Translations under genes and position numbers: made by a program | Shown here: in pieces, positions 28,691-37,971 of the stretch | Position numbering within the stretch: the stretch's first letter is position 1 | Layout: each line of letters starts with the position of its first letter | From: Pseudomonadota bacterium | Lineage (GTDB): Bacteria > Pseudomonadota > Gammaproteobacteria > Burkholderiales > Rhodocyclaceae | NCBI GenBank assembly: GCA_018241725.1 | Contig: JAFEDI010000019.1 | Span: 1 to 64,000 of the forward strand | DNA: 64,000 bases | Direction: 5' to 3' | Notes under the pieces: model-generated | Seen by the model: only the letters and a program-made list of their open reading frames with translations | What the model was told of the DNA's origin: nothing | Database searches by the model: none

Positions 28691-30385
28691 ATGTCCCCAA
28701 GAGTTATCGCGCTGCTCCTTTCTCTAGCCTGGGTTGCGCCCTCGCTTGCTGCCGACAACAGCCAGGCGCCGCAGCAACTGGCCCAGGCCCCGTCGCTGCT
28801 CGATGCGAACGGCGCGTCGCCCACGACGCAGACCTTCGAGATCCGGGATCAGCACGTCAAGGTGCCCACCATCGACCTGACGGTGGAACCCGACGACCTG
28901 TGGGAACGCATCCGCCGCGGCTTCTCGATGCCGGACCTCAACACCGACCTGGTGACCGACCGGCAGATCTATTACATCAACCGCCCCGCCGCCCTGCGCC
29001 AGATCTTCAGCCGCGGCCAGCGCTACCTCTACTACATCGTCGAGGAACTGGAGCGCCGCGGCATGCCCACCGAACTGGCCCTGCTGCCGATGGTGGAGAG
29101 CGCCTTCAACCCGATGGCCCTGTCCTCCGCCCAGGCGTCCGGCCTGTGGCAGTTCGTGCCGTCCACCGGCAAGACCTACCGGCTGGAGCAGAACTGGTGG
29201 GTGGACGAGCGACGCGACGTGATCGCCTCCACCAACGCCGCGCTGGACTACCTGCAATACATCTACGAGATGCACGGCGACTGGCAGCTCGCCCTCGCCT
29301 CCTACAACTGGGGCGAAGGCGCGGTGGGCCGGGCGGTGGCCAAGAACAAGGCCGCCGGCCAGCCGACCGAGTACCAGTACCTCAACATGCCGGGCGAAAC
29401 GCGCTACTACGTGCCCAAGCTGCAGGCGCTGAAGAACATCGTGGCCCAGCCGGAGCTGTTCGGCATCACCCTGCCGTCGATTCCCAACCGGCCCTATTTC
29501 GCCACCGTCGAGAGCCGCGTGCCCCTCGACCTGGCGACGGCAGCCCGCCTGGCCGAGACGCCGGTGGAGGAAATCCTCGCCCTCAACCCCGGCTACAAGC
29601 GCCCGGTGCTGCCGACCAACGGCACCCAGTCGCTGATCATCCCCGCCAACAAGGTCGACGTCTTCCTCAGCAACCTCGAAAAGCACGACCCGGCCAGCGC
29701 CAGCTGGAAGACCTACGAACTGCAGGAAGGCGAAGCCCTCGAAGGCGTCGCCGACCGGCTGGGCATCTCCGCCAGCCGCCTGCGCCAGGTCAATGGCCTG
29801 TCACCGCGGGCACGCATCGGCACCGGCTACACGCTGATCGTGCCGTCGGAAAGCGACGGCGAGCGCATCACCCTCGCCAACATGCTGCCGACCAAGCCCC
29901 AGGCCGGCGCCGTCGAGCCCCCCAGCTTCATCGTCCAGCGCACCGTCGTACGCGGCCGCAACGGCAGGGCGACAGTGATCGAACGCAAGGTGCCGGTCGG
30001 CGGATCGCCGATCAAACCGTTCGCCCATGGCAGGGCCGAAGCCACGCCCGCCAAGGACAGGGAACAGGAGAAGGAAGCCCCGCACAGCAAGCACGGGAAG
30101 AACAAAGGCGCCGACAAGCAGGACGAAAAGCCCGCCTCCGAAAAATCCGCCACAAAAGACAAATCCGCTTCGTCTGCAAAGGAAAAGGACTCCGGCAAGG
30201 ACAAGCCCTCCGCCAAGGAGAAGCCAGCCACCCACGAGAAATCCCAAGGCAAGGAAAAAGCCGCCGGGAAGGACAAGTCCGCGGACAGCAAGGCGGAAGG
30301 TGGCCACAAGGCCGACAAGAAGGACGGTGGCAGCAAGTCCAAGGACACGAAGGACAGCGCCGGCAAGGACAAAAAGCATCACTGA
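28691..30385 (+). CDS. mltD: Membrane-bound lytic murein transglycosylase D
   Basis: MltD cleaves peptidoglycan glycan strands. The 564-residue protein has a signal peptide (VIALLLSLAWVAPSLA), a goose-lysozyme-type SLT domain with the catalytic Glu in LLPMVESAFNPMA (about residue 135) followed by SSAQASGLWQFVP and ASYNWGEGAVGRA, then a LysM-like domain (YELQEGEALEGVADRLGIS). There is an unusual C-terminal tail of about 120 residues made almost only of Lys, Asp, Ser, Ala, Gly and Glu. The cysteine for a lipobox is not evident, so it may be soluble or membrane-associated through the basic tail. Confidence 0.92.
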   Translation: MSPRVIALLLSLAWVAPSLAADNSQAPQQLAQAPSLLDANGASPTTQTFEIRDQHVKVPTIDLTVEPDDLWERIRRGFSMPDLNTDLVTDRQIYYINRPAALRQIFSRGQRYLYYIVEELERRGMPTELALLPMVESAFNPMALSSAQASGLWQFVPSTGKTYRLEQNWWVDERRDVIASTNAALDYLQYIYEMHGDWQLALASYNWGEGAVGRAVAKNKAAGQPTEYQYLNMPGETRYYVPKLQALKNIVAQPELFGITLPSIPNRPYFATVESRVPLDLATAARLAETPVEEILALNPGYKRPVLPTNGTQSLIIPANKVDVFLSNLEKHDPASASWKTYELQEGEALEGVADRLGISASRLRQVNGLSPRARIGTGYTLIVPSESDGERITLANMLPTKPQAGAVEPPSFIVQRTVVRGRNGRATVIERKVPVGGSPIKPFAHGRAEATPAKDREQEKEAPHSKHGKNKGADKQDEKPASEKSATKDKSASSAKEKDSGKDKPSAKEKPATHEKSQGKEKAAGKDKSADSKAEGGHKADKKDGGSKSKDTKDSAGKDKKHH

Positions 30386-30736
30386 AGACGGGCGCCCACA
30401 AAGCTTGGCGATGTCTGCCTCAAAAAGGGGATGCACCAGACCCGGCAGGAGAGCCGAAGATCCATGACTGGATTCCTGCATATCTTCCAAGCAGTGGAAT
30501 GCCCAGTAACGGCACGGCTGAAGGAAACCTGGGGCAACCGGTTGTGTGTTGCGGCCCGCCAGCGCCCGACTCTCGCTGCCCGCTACCGACCCAAAGCGGA
30601 AGTAGCCTTCACAGAAAAGCGAACTCTCAAGAACATCTGAACTCACCGGCCTGGTGCAGCTTGCCGCGACAGGTCCGGTGGAATAATGGATTTGGCCACA
30701 TTTAGCTTCCTCCGAAAATTCGTCGAAGGGCAGGCA
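30386..30736. other. Gene-free spacer after mltD
   Basis: This 351-bp stretch has no convincing gene. It contains the first copy of a degenerate ~100-bp repeat (30586-30683) whose second copy lies beyond the DUF6745-like gene. Confidence 0.5.
30586..30683 (+). repeat. Degenerate flanking repeat, copy A
   Basis: Aligns by hand in direct orientation with 31994-32085. Shared blocks are ccgaccc, tctgaa-tca and the exact 13-mer caggtccggtgga (30670-30682). Confidence 0.5.
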
Positions 30737-31714
30737 TTAGACCAACCACCCATCGCGCCACCGAATCACTGGCGCCGCATAGCGTTCTTCTAGCGACTTG
30801 CTCTGGACCTGCGTGGGATAGTCCATGCTGGCTTCGTCCATCATTTGCGGAAAATCCGAGACCAAGCAAAACTCCGGATGAAGATAGCGATATCCGCCGT
30901 TGACTGAGCACAACTCCCAGACCCTGAAGTTGCGATGTTCTGGCAAGTTCAGTCCGAAAAGATCACGCGCTGCAATTATGCAGACCGTGTCGTAGAGCCA
31001 ATTGTTGCCAGCCTGTGAATGCTGCCACCAATTCGCGGCTTCGTGGATAGCACGCTGTGCATCAGGTGTGTCGCCGAAAAGCGCAACCGCGAGTGGCTGC
31101 GCCCACTCCTGTGCAGCCTTTACCATCATTTCCGTTGGCATCGGGTTACCGAAACTGTCACGCATGGCGTCGCGTATGCATTCGTTCCAATAATTCAATG
31201 CCTCCATTTCCGCGACTGCGTCACGAATCTTCCTCCAGATTTTCAAGTCAAGCGCATTGACTGTTGCAATGTCCGCAGGGCTGTAGGTAGCCTCAAATAC
31301 TGGACGGGAAACTTCGCAATTCGGATTACGGACGGGATGGTGATGCGGCGGAAGTGCCGTAGCGGCCTGCAACGCCCGTAAAGTGGCACTCGCGATGGCT
31401 TTGCAGCTTGCGGGAATGGTCAGAACGTCGGCAATGCTGCTGGCTGGATCGAAGGTCGGATTCGTATTGCGTCTCGCCCAAATCTCAGCTGCAAACGTGC
31501 CCGCAAAGGCGAGAACACCCGGACTCGGCACGATGATGACGCGGGGCTTTTCAAAGCCGGCGAGTCTGTAGATATCCTCGATAGCCGGAACGATTTCGGC
31601 CGGCTCAATCGGCGCGGTTCGGAGCGCGGTTCCAACCCACTGCCCGGCGAAGCGACCCCAGTTGTCCCCAAACAAGTTCTGCATGCGTTGAATTTGCTCA
31701 TTGGCTGTGCTCAT
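30737..31714 (-). CDS. DUF6745-like hypothetical protein
   Basis: A 325-residue protein with an N-terminal pattern seen in DUF6745 proteins (PIEPAEIVPAIEDIYRLAG, then a Pro-rich IIVPSPGVLAFA) and a C-terminal IRWRDGWLV. In that family the C-terminus usually runs on after 'RDGW', so this copy looks slightly truncated. GGAGAG precedes the ATG. The gene lies between two degenerate direct repeats, in a patch less GC-rich than its surroundings, which suggests horizontal acquisition. Function unknown. Confidence 0.55.
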   Translation of the reverse strand: MSTANEQIQRMQNLFGDNWGRFAGQWVGTALRTAPIEPAEIVPAIEDIYRLAGFEKPRVIIVPSPGVLAFAGTFAAEIWARRNTNPTFDPASSIADVLTIPASCKAIASATLRALQAATALPPHHHPVRNPNCEVSRPVFEATYSPADIATVNALDLKIWRKIRDAVAEMEALNYWNECIRDAMRDSFGNPMPTEMMVKAAQEWAQPLAVALFGDTPDAQRAIHEAANWWQHSQAGNNWLYDTVCIIAARDLFGLNLPEHRNFRVWELCSVNGGYRYLHPEFCLVSDFPQMMDEASMDYPTQVQSKSLEERYAAPVIRWRDGWLV

Positions 31715-32110
31715 TGGCTCTCCAAATACTGCGCTCTAACAGCTATTCAACGGCCCCAGCGGTACGCATATTGATTACCGGAAAACATGCCCGTTCAAAG
31801 TAATCGCTTGATTCACTGCGGACAGCCTCTGGCAGATCATTGGCATATGCCACGATATTTTAGACCTGCGAACGCTTGCCATGCCAATACCAATAACATT
31901 TCGACGAATGGCTGATGTGGAGGAAAGGCTTGAGCGGCAGCCTGTGGCCGAGGCTGCCTGATGCCGCCTGCTTGTGGTATCGAAGGACAGGTGCCGACCC
32001 GGAGCCGCCCCTGAGGTTCGAGGAAAACAGTTACTCAACGTCTGAATTCAATGACTTGCGCCGTTTTGCGCGCAGGTCCGGTGGATTGCAGGGGTGGGCA
32101 TCATGACGAA
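31715..32110. other. Gene-free spacer with repeat copy B
   Basis: No convincing gene in 396 bp. It contains the second copy of the degenerate repeat at 31994-32085. Confidence 0.5.
31994..32085 (+). repeat. Degenerate flanking repeat, copy B
   Basis: Direct-orientation partner of 30586-30683, sharing ccgaccc, tctgaa-tca and caggtccggtgga (32073-32085). Confidence 0.5.
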
Positions 32111-32455
32111 CTACAGCGAGCGACCGTCGAATTGCTTAACGGGAAGCGACGACAAGTCGACATCTTCAAGACAACGGACGTTGACCATGACCATTGACCT
32201 GCCAGAGAGAACACCTTCGGCAAACGTATGAATCCCGCACGTTGGGCAGAAGCGATGCTTAATGGTCTGCCCGCCGAATGTGTAGGTGGCTACCTTTTCC
32301 GAAGACGTGAGCAGGTGAAAACTTGTCGGTGAAACGCCCCACTGAAGCGCGCCCTTCTTTGAACAAATTGAACAGTTGCACTCTATTACCTGCGTAAGTT
32401 CGCCCTCGACATCGAAGGCTACTTGACCGCAGTGACAGCTACCTTTGTATTTCAT
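32111..32455 (-). CDS. GFA family protein (formaldehyde-activating enzyme-like)
   Basis: A 114-residue zinc protein with CHCGQVAFDVEG, CNCSICSKKGAL and HRFCPTCGIHTF, the metal-binding cysteines of the Gfa-like (CENP-V) fold. Proteins of this family are named after glutathione-dependent formaldehyde-activating enzyme, but most have no proven activity. ATG at 32455 is supported by GGAGCC upstream; the longer frame to 32521 is not used. Confidence 0.85.
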   Translation of the reverse strand: MKYKGSCHCGQVAFDVEGELTQVIECNCSICSKKGALQWGVSPTSFHLLTSSEKVATYTFGGQTIKHRFCPTCGIHTFAEGVLSGRSMVMVNVRCLEDVDLSSLPVKQFDGRSL

Positions 32456-32758
32456 TTGTGGGCTCCTTTTTATATTGCAAACAGCGGCGGCAAGATGAGC
32501 CGCGTGAATGATGACGCCCAATTTTTTCTGGCGACAGTTCTGCCGGACAACACGGCCGGCAGGTTGTTTTTCAAAATTTCAGGCCATGCCAAACGCAAAT
32601 TAACACAGCAGAAAAAGCCACGCCATCCTATCGAAGCCGCGAGCCAGCCGGATTGATCGCTGCCTCGTCTTTGCGCCCATCGCGCGGCGAAGACCTGCAC
32701 GTCGGGCATGCTTGCCTTCACTCGTCTCCCCGCCGCGTGGGCCCGTCTCCCCATCGGA

Positions 32759-33079
32759 GGTACTCGCGACCTCCTCCGGGGTACTCGCGACCATCCCGGA
32801 GGACCTCGCGACCCCCGCCGGGATAGTCCGTCCTATATCGGAAGCCCTCGCTTGAATGCGGGGGATAGGATGGGACTGTCTCCGAGCTGCTCGGCACCCT
32901 CTCCCGGACAGTCGGCCCCTATCCCGATGGGCCTCGCGAGCAGCTTCCGGATAGCGCAGGAGTATCGGCGGGATAGGGCCGGCCTGTCCCTGAGGGGCTC
33001 GCGAGAGCTTCCCGGACAGGGCAGGACATTCGCCGGGCTCCTCACGAGGAGCTTCCGGATGGTCGGGACGGGTTCGGGG
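32759..33079. repeat. Degenerate tandem array with a 21-bp period
   Basis: Fifteen consecutive units: thirteen of 21 bp and two of 24 bp (starting at 32927 and 33035). Units begin with forms such as ggtactcgcgacc, ggacctcgcgacc, gataggatggg and ggacagtcggccc, and many carry a ctcgcgag-like palindrome or tccgg. The first three units are the most alike. One 24-bp unit contains the hairpin gctcct-cacg-aggagc. The rest of the gap (32456-32758 and 33080-33118) shows no gene. A frame of 148 codons runs through the array on the plus strand but has the look of a by-product of the repeat. Confidence 0.75.
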
Positions 33080-33118
33080 GCTGCTCAGTCCCGCGCCTCG
33101 GTACCTCAGTCCCTTTTT

Positions 33119-35143
33119 TCAGTACAAATGACAGCGTACGACCCGGGTCGGTGACTGTCGGGTCTCCCCCGGATAGGTCTGACGGCACACGTCCATGGCG
33201 TGGCTGCAGCGGGGATGGAAGTGGCAGCCGGCGGGCGGTGCCAGCGGCGACGGCAGATCTCCGTGATTGGCCCCGGCGCCGGCGGCGACATCGGCCTCGC
33301 GGCCATCGACCCGCGGCACTGCCGCCAGCAGCATGCGCGTGTAGGGGTGGCTGGGCGCTCTCAGCACCTCCTCCACACTCCCCTGCTCGACGATCCGCCC
33401 CAGGTACATCACCGCCACATGGTGTGCGAGGTAATCCACCACGGCCAGGTTGTGGGTGATGAACAGGTAGGACAGGCCGTATTCGGCCTGCAGCTCCCGC
33501 AGCAGGTTGAGGATCTGCGCCTGCACCGACACATCGAGGGCGCTGGTCGGTTCGTCGCAGACGATCAGCTTCGGCGATACGGCCAGTGCGCGGGCAATGG
33601 CGATGCGCTGGCGCTGCCCGCCCGAGAATTCGTGAGGAAAGCGGTCGCGCATCGCCGGGTCCAGGCCCACCCGCTTGAGCAGGGCGTCGATCCTGGCCGC
33701 GCGCGCTTCGGCGGTCTTTTCCACCTTGAGGGCTACCATCCCCTCCTCCAGGATCTCGCCGACCCGCATGCGCGGATTGAGGGAGCTGAAGGGGTCCTGG
33801 AAGATCATCTGCAGATCCCGCCGCAGGGGCTGCCACTCACGGGGGCTGAGTTCGAGCAGTTCGTGGCCGCCATAGCGGGCCGAGCCTCCGGTGGCCGGCA
33901 GCAGGCTGAGCAGCGCCTTGCCCGCGGTAGTCTTGCCGCAGCCCGACTCGCCGACGAGGGCCAGGGTTTCCCCGGCCGGTACTTTCAACGACACCCCGTC
34001 CACGGCCTTCACGTGGCCGACAACCCGGCGGAACAGGCCCTTTCGCACCGGGAAATGGACTTGCAGGCCTTCGACCTCCAGTGCCCCGCCGGCCGTGGCC
34101 GGGCCCGTGGCGCCGGATTCGATGCCGGCCTGCGATTCCTGCAGCCAGCCAATCGGCGCGGCCGGATCGTACAGATGGCAGCGCACGGTCTGGTGGCCGA
34201 CGGTGTACATGGCGGGCTCCACCTGGCGGCACAGGTCTTGTGCCTGGGGGCAGCGGTCGGCAAAGCGGCAGCCCTGCCGATGGGTGCCGAGGCGCGGCAC
34301 CTGGCCGCGGATGGTTTCCAGCGCTTTGCCCCGCTGGGCCTGGGTGGGCAGGGCCGCGAAGAGTTTGCGGGAATACGGATGCAGCGGCGCGCGGAAGAAG
34401 TCCTCCCGTTCGCCGGTCTCCACCAGTTCGCCGGCGTACATCACGCCGACCCGGTGCGCCATGCGCGCCACCACGCCCAGATCGTGGGTGATCAGCAGCA
34501 TGCCCATGCCGCGCCGGGCCTGCAGGTCGGCGAGCAGGTCCAGCACCTGGGCCTGGATGGTCACGTCCAGCGCCGTGGTGGGCTCATCGGCGATCAGCAC
34601 CTCCGGGTCGCCCGCCAGCGCAATGGCGATCATGACGCGCTGCTTCATGCCGCCAGACAGCTGGAAGGGGTATTCCGCAAGACGTCGGCGCGCGTCGGGG
34701 ATGCCGACCGCGTCGATCAGGCGCTCCGCCTCGTCCCAGGCGGGCTTGCCGTGCATGCCCCGGTGGCGGACCAGCACCTCGCCGATCTGGTCGCCGACCG
34801 TCATCACAGGATTGAGGCTGGTGGCCGGCTCCTGGAAGATCATCGCCAACCGGCGGCCCCGGATGTCGCGCATCCGTACTTCGGGCAGGCTCTGCAACGC
34901 TTCGCCGCCGAGCCTGACGCTCCCGTTCGAGATCCGGCCTCCGCTCGGCAACAGCCGCATGCAGGCCAGCGCGGTCATCGACTTGCCACAGCCGGATTCG
35001 CCGACCAGTGCCAGCGTACGCCCCGCCGCCACCTCGAAGCTGATGCCATCCACCGGGCGGACGCGCTTGCCGGCGTTCCGCAGTTCGACCTGCAGGCCAT
35101 CCACCTGCAACAGCGCCTGATTGTCCGAGTCCAATCCATTCAT
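33119..35143 (-). CDS. Dipeptide/oligopeptide ABC transporter, fused double ATPase
   Basis: About 674 residues with two complete ABC ATPase domains of the OppD/DppD and OppF/DppF types. Both have Walker A GESGCGK. The first has [10 protein letters not shown] and LSGGMKQRV; the second has [10 protein letters not shown] and FSGGQRQRI. Each ends with the oligopeptide-transporter C-terminal domain and its Cys-containing motif ([14 protein letters not shown] and [14 protein letters not shown]), which in some homologues binds a cofactor. GsiA and YejF have this fused layout. No permease or binding protein is adjacent. The ATG lies four bases after the T-run of the slyD terminator. Confidence 0.88.
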   Translation of the reverse strand: MNGLDSDNQALLQVDGLQVELRNAGKRVRPVDGISFEVAAGRTLALVGESGCGKSMTALACMRLLPSGGRISNGSVRLGGEALQSLPEVRMRDIRGRRLAMIFQEPATSLNPVMTVGDQIGEVLVRHRGMHGKPAWDEAERLIDAVGIPDARRRLAEYPFQLSGGMKQRVMIAIALAGDPEVLIADEPTTALDVTIQAQVLDLLADLQARRGMGMLLITHDLGVVARMAHRVGVMYAGELVETGEREDFFRAPLHPYSRKLFAALPTQAQRGKALETIRGQVPRLGTHRQGCRFADRCPQAQDLCRQVEPAMYTVGHQTVRCHLYDPAAPIGWLQESQAGIESGATGPATAGGALEVEGLQVHFPVRKGLFRRVVGHVKAVDGVSLKVPAGETLALVGESGCGKTTAGKALLSLLPATGGSARYGGHELLELSPREWQPLRRDLQMIFQDPFSSLNPRMRVGEILEEGMVALKVEKTAEARAARIDALLKRVGLDPAMRDRFPHEFSGGQRQRIAIARALAVSPKLIVCDEPTSALDVSVQAQILNLLRELQAEYGLSYLFITHNLAVVDYLAHHVAVMYLGRIVEQGSVEEVLRAPSHPYTRMLLAAVPRVDGREADVAAGAGANHGDLPSPLAPPAGCHFHPRCSHAMDVCRQTYPGETRQSPTRVVRCHLY

Positions 35144-35146
35144 TCC

Positions 35147-35174
35147 AAAAAAAACGGACCGCAGAGCGGCCCGT
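35147..35174 (-). terminator. slyD terminator abutting the ABC gene start
   Basis: The 9-bp stem (one mismatch, acggaccgc/gcggcccgt) is followed on the minus strand by eight T residues. The next gene starts four nt later. Confidence 0.75.
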
Positions 35175-35233
35175 TCAGCGAGTTCAGGTTGGCCGGCACC
35201 GGAATGCACCCGGCGCGCCGACCACCGGGCTCA

Positions 35234-35713
35234 TCAGTGGTGATGGCCGCCTTCGCCATGGACGTGGCCATGGCCGATTTCTTCGGCGCTGGCTGCACGC
35301 ACGCTCTTGACAGTGATGTCGAAGACCAGCGCAGTGCCGGCGAGGGGATGGTTGCCATCCACCACGACCTTGCCGTCGGCGATGTCGGTGATGCGGTAGA
35401 CCATTTCGTCCTCGCCATCTTCGCCGACGCGCTCGAAGGACATGCCGACCTCGATGTTGTCGGGGAACAGGCTAGCCTCTTCCACCAGCACCAGCTCTTC
35501 GTCGTATTCGCCAAAGGCATCTTCCGGCTGCAGCTTGACCTTCAGGCTGTCGCCGACGTTCTTGCCGTGCAGGGCTTCCTCGATCACGGTGAAGATGCCG
35601 TCGTAACCGCCGTGCATATACACCAGCGGGTGCTGGCCGTCGTCGATCACGTTGCCATCCGGGTCGGTAACCTTGTAGTCAAGCGTGACGACCGTGTTCT
35701 TGGCGATTTCCAT
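35234..35713 (-). CDS. slyD: FKBP-type peptidyl-prolyl isomerase SlyD
   Basis: SlyD is a proline isomerase and chaperone that also binds nickel. The 159-residue protein has the FKBP core with the inserted flap domain (YKVTDPDGNVIDD, YMHGGYDGIF, PEDAFGEY, DGNHPLAG) and ends in a short His-rich tail (GHGHVHGEGGHHH), shorter than in E. coli. It overlaps the upstream peroxiredoxin gene by 35 nt. Confidence 0.93.
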   Translation of the reverse strand: MEIAKNTVVTLDYKVTDPDGNVIDDGQHPLVYMHGGYDGIFTVIEEALHGKNVGDSLKVKLQPEDAFGEYDEELVLVEEASLFPDNIEVGMSFERVGEDGEDEMVYRITDIADGKVVVDGNHPLAGTALVFDITVKSVRAASAEEIGHGHVHGEGGHHH

Positions 35714-36272
35714 TTACATTCCTTGAGTTGAGTTGCTTTATCAGCTGGAAGACTTCGGCGGCATGGCCGCGCGGATTCACATCGTGCAGCACATGCTGCA
35801 CCACCCCGTCGCTGGAGATGATGAAGGTCGAGCGACGCACGCTGCGCTTGGCGACCCCATCCACCACCGCCGACAGCCACACACCGTAAAGCCGGCAGAC
35901 CTCGCCGTCCTCGTCGGACAGCAATTCCACCGACAGGCCGTGCTGGTCGCGGAAATCGGCATGGGTCAGGCAGTCGTCGGGACTGATGCCGATCACCATG
36001 CAGCGTTCCTGCTCGAAGTCGGCATCGTGGTCACTGAAATCGATGGCCTGGCGCGTGCAGCCGGGAGTGTTGTCACGGGGATAGAAGTACAGGACTACGT
36101 GTCTGGAACCCAGCGCCGACGCCAGATCGAACATCTCCATGTCGGCATCGGGGAGGGAAAAGAGCGGAGCGGGCGAGCCTTCGGAAGGCGACGCGGGCGA
36201 GTCGGAGGATTCTAACCGAGCAGCGCTGAGAACTCTACCCGAAGCGTGTTGCGGGGTGACGAACATGGGCAT
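35679..36272 (-). CDS. Peroxiredoxin, BCP/PrxQ-like
   Basis: A 197-residue thiol peroxidase. The peroxidatic Cys is in FYPRDNTPGCTRQA; the usual BCP resolving Cys five residues later is replaced by Ile, so this is a one-Cys or atypical two-Cys enzyme (other Cys follow at ERCMV, DDCLT and GEVCRLYG). A 35-residue polar N-terminal extension precedes the fold. GGAGGAGAG before ATG at 36272 supports that start, with the Met two codons on as an alternative. The C-terminal 35 nt overlap slyD. Confidence 0.85.
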   Translation of the reverse strand: MPMFVTPQHASGRVLSAARLESSDSPASPSEGSPAPLFSLPDADMEMFDLASALGSRHVVLYFYPRDNTPGCTRQAIDFSDHDADFEQERCMVIGISPDDCLTHADFRDQHGLSVELLSDEDGEVCRLYGVWLSAVVDGVAKRSVRRSTFIISSDGVVQHVLHDVNPRGHAAEVFQLIKQLNSRNVNGNRQEHGRHA

Positions 36273-36578
36273 CTCTCCTCCGGGGGCTGGGCTCTCGCGA
36301 ACCCGTTCAGGTTGGGATGAAATCTATCTATAAGGTGCGTCTTGTCTACGAAATCTGTTGGCTGGCGTCCGGATGCCAGATTGCCACACCTGCATCAATC
36401 AGGAGAAGGCATGCTCTTGAATGGATAGTCCACCGGGGGCGGAGGCTCAAGTCATTTATGCCCGGAGCCTGCAGTTTGTCACGCTTCCCGAGGCCCGGCT
36501 CCCGGTCGGCAAAGGCACGCGTGGCTTGCCATCCGCCGCAACCTGTATAAAATTACACAAGACTCACAGGAGCCCTCA
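36273..36578. other. Peroxiredoxin-lexA divergent intergenic region
   Basis: This 306-bp gene-free stretch holds the lexA promoter with its LexA box near the right end and presumably the divergent peroxiredoxin promoter. No other structure is evident. Confidence 0.5.
36543..36558 (+). promoter_or_regulatory. LexA operator (SOS box)
   Basis: ctgtataaaattacac matches CTGT-N8-ACAG with one mismatch at the last base. It lies 20 bp upstream of the lexA ATG and should autoregulate lexA-imuA-imuB. Confidence 0.75.
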
Positions 36579-37181
36579 ATGTCCGACAATCTCACCCCCC
36601 GCCAACAGGAAATCCTCCAGCTGATCCGCGACACCGTGGAGCAGGAAGGGCGTCCGCCGACCCGGGCCGAGATCTGCACCGCCTTCGGCTTCCGCTCCCC
36701 CAACGCGGCGGAAACCCATCTGCGCGCCCTGGCCGCCAAGGGCGTCATCTCCCTGGAAGAAGGCCGCGCCCGCGGTATCCGCCTGAAAGAAGCCCTCGGC
36801 CTGCCGCTGATCGGGCGGGTCGCCGCCGGCAGCCCCATTCTCGCCGCCGAGCACGTGCAAGGCCGCTACCAGGTGGATCCGGGCCTGTTCTCCCCGCGCG
36901 CCGATTACCTGCTGATGGTGCGCGGCCTCAGCATGCGCGACGCCGGCATCCTCGACGGCGACCTGCTGGCCGTCCATCGCACCACCGAAGTCCGGGACGG
37001 GCAAATCGTCGTCGCCCGCGTGGAGGACGAAGTCACCGTCAAGCGCCTGGCCCGCAAAGGCCCCATCGTCGAGCTGCTGCCGGCCAATCCGGACTTCGAA
37101 CCCATCGTCGTGGACACCCGCAACGACCAGCTGGAGATCGAAGGCATCGCCGTCGGCCTGATCCGCAACGACAGTTTCTGA
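36579..37181 (+). CDS. lexA: LexA SOS repressor
   Basis: A 200-residue repressor of the DNA-damage response. The N-terminal winged helix ([19 protein letters not shown]...[17 protein letters not shown]) binds operators. The self-cleavage domain has the scissile A83-G84 in VAAGSP, the nucleophile S118 in [13 protein letters not shown] and K155 in EVTVKRL. An SOS box sits upstream. It heads an operon with imuA and imuB. Confidence 0.96.
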   Translation: MSDNLTPRQQEILQLIRDTVEQEGRPPTRAEICTAFGFRSPNAAETHLRALAAKGVISLEEGRARGIRLKEALGLPLIGRVAAGSPILAAEHVQGRYQVDPGLFSPRADYLLMVRGLSMRDAGILDGDLLAVHRTTEVRDGQIVVARVEDEVTVKRLARKGPIVELLPANPDFEPIVVDTRNDQLEIEGIAVGLIRNDSF

Positions 37182-37206
37182 CCACCGGCATCGCCTGAAC
37201 CACGCC

Positions 37207-37971
37207 ATGGCCGCCCCCGCCCTATCCCTGCTGGACAACCTTGTCTGGCGCGGCGACCGGCTGGCCACGCCGGCCCTGCAGGGGCGGCCGACCGGCCATG
37301 CCGCACTCGACGCAGTCCTGCCCGGTGGCGGCTGGCCCCTCGCCGCGCTGAGCGAACTGCTGCTGCCCCGCAATGGCGTCGGTGAACTGGGGCTGTTGCT
37401 GCCCCTGCTCGCCAACGTGCCGGCAGGGCGCTGGGCGGCCTGCATCGCCCCGCCCGGCCTGCCCTATGCGCCGGCCCTGGCGGCGGCCGGGGTTCCCCTC
37501 GAACGCCTGCTCATCGTCCAGCCCGAGAGCCCGGCCCACGCCCGCTGGGCGGCCCGCCAGGCCCTCGACTCCCGCAGCTGCGAGGTGGTCCTGCTATGGC
37601 TGGTCGACGCCGACATGGGTGCGCTACGCCGCCTGCAACTGGCCGCCGAGGAAAGCGGCACGCCGCTGATCCTGCTCCGCCCAGAAAGCGCGGCCCATCA
37701 GCCCTCGCCGGCCGTCCTGCGGCTGGCGCTCAGCCCCTGCCGCGGCGGCCTCGGGATCCGCATCCTCAAGCGCCGCGGGCCGCAACTGACCGAGCCCCTG
37801 GCGCTCGAACTCCCGTGGCCGGGTGGCGGCCCGCGCCCCGACGGTGGCCTCGAGCCCCCTTCGACGGCAACCGGCGATCCGCAGCCCTCCTCCCCCTCCG
37901 GCAAGCATGCTCTGGTGCGCCCTTTACCTCCCCGATCTGCCCCTTCAGGTCTTCACGCGGGGGCGCAGTGA
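37207..37971 (+). CDS. imuA: Translesion synthesis-associated protein ImuA
   Basis: A 254-residue RecA-like/SulA-like protein: LDAVLPGGGWPLAALSELLLP at the N-terminus, then GELGLLLPLLANVPAGRWAACIAPPG, a degenerate P-loop fold without a normal Walker A. ImuA works with ImuB and DnaE2 in the SOS mutasome. It starts 26 bp after lexA and overlaps imuB by 65 nt. The C-terminal ~60 residues are Pro/Ser-rich and variable. Confidence 0.88.
   Translation: MAAPALSLLDNLVWRGDRLATPALQGRPTGHAALDAVLPGGGWPLAALSELLLPRNGVGELGLLLPLLANVPAGRWAACIAPPGLPYAPALAAAGVPLERLLIVQPESPAHARWAARQALDSRSCEVVLLWLVDADMGALRRLQLAAEESGTPLILLRPESAAHQPSPAVLRLALSPCRGGLGIRILKRRGPQLTEPLALELPWPGGGPRPDGGLEPPSTATGDPQPSSPSGKHALVRPLPPRSAPSGLHAGAQ

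Noticed and set aside
30586-32085. Integron attC sites around the DUF6745-like gene
   Set aside because: The repeats lack matching RYYYAAC/GTTRRRY core pairs and a palindromic attC structure; the gene's orientation also does not help.
32759-33079. CRISPR array
   Set aside because: No conserved repeat with unique spacers of constant length; the whole sequence is a degenerate 21-bp period and no cas gene is present.
32708-33154. 148-codon protein with 7-residue repeats over the 21-bp array
   Set aside because: A 21-bp period naturally gives open 7-codon repeats; no ribosome site, and the protein has no conserved look.
33200-35731. 843-codon open frame on the plus strand opposite the ABC ATPase and slyD
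   Set aside because: It is antisense to clear conserved genes and has the biased composition of high-GC shadow frames.
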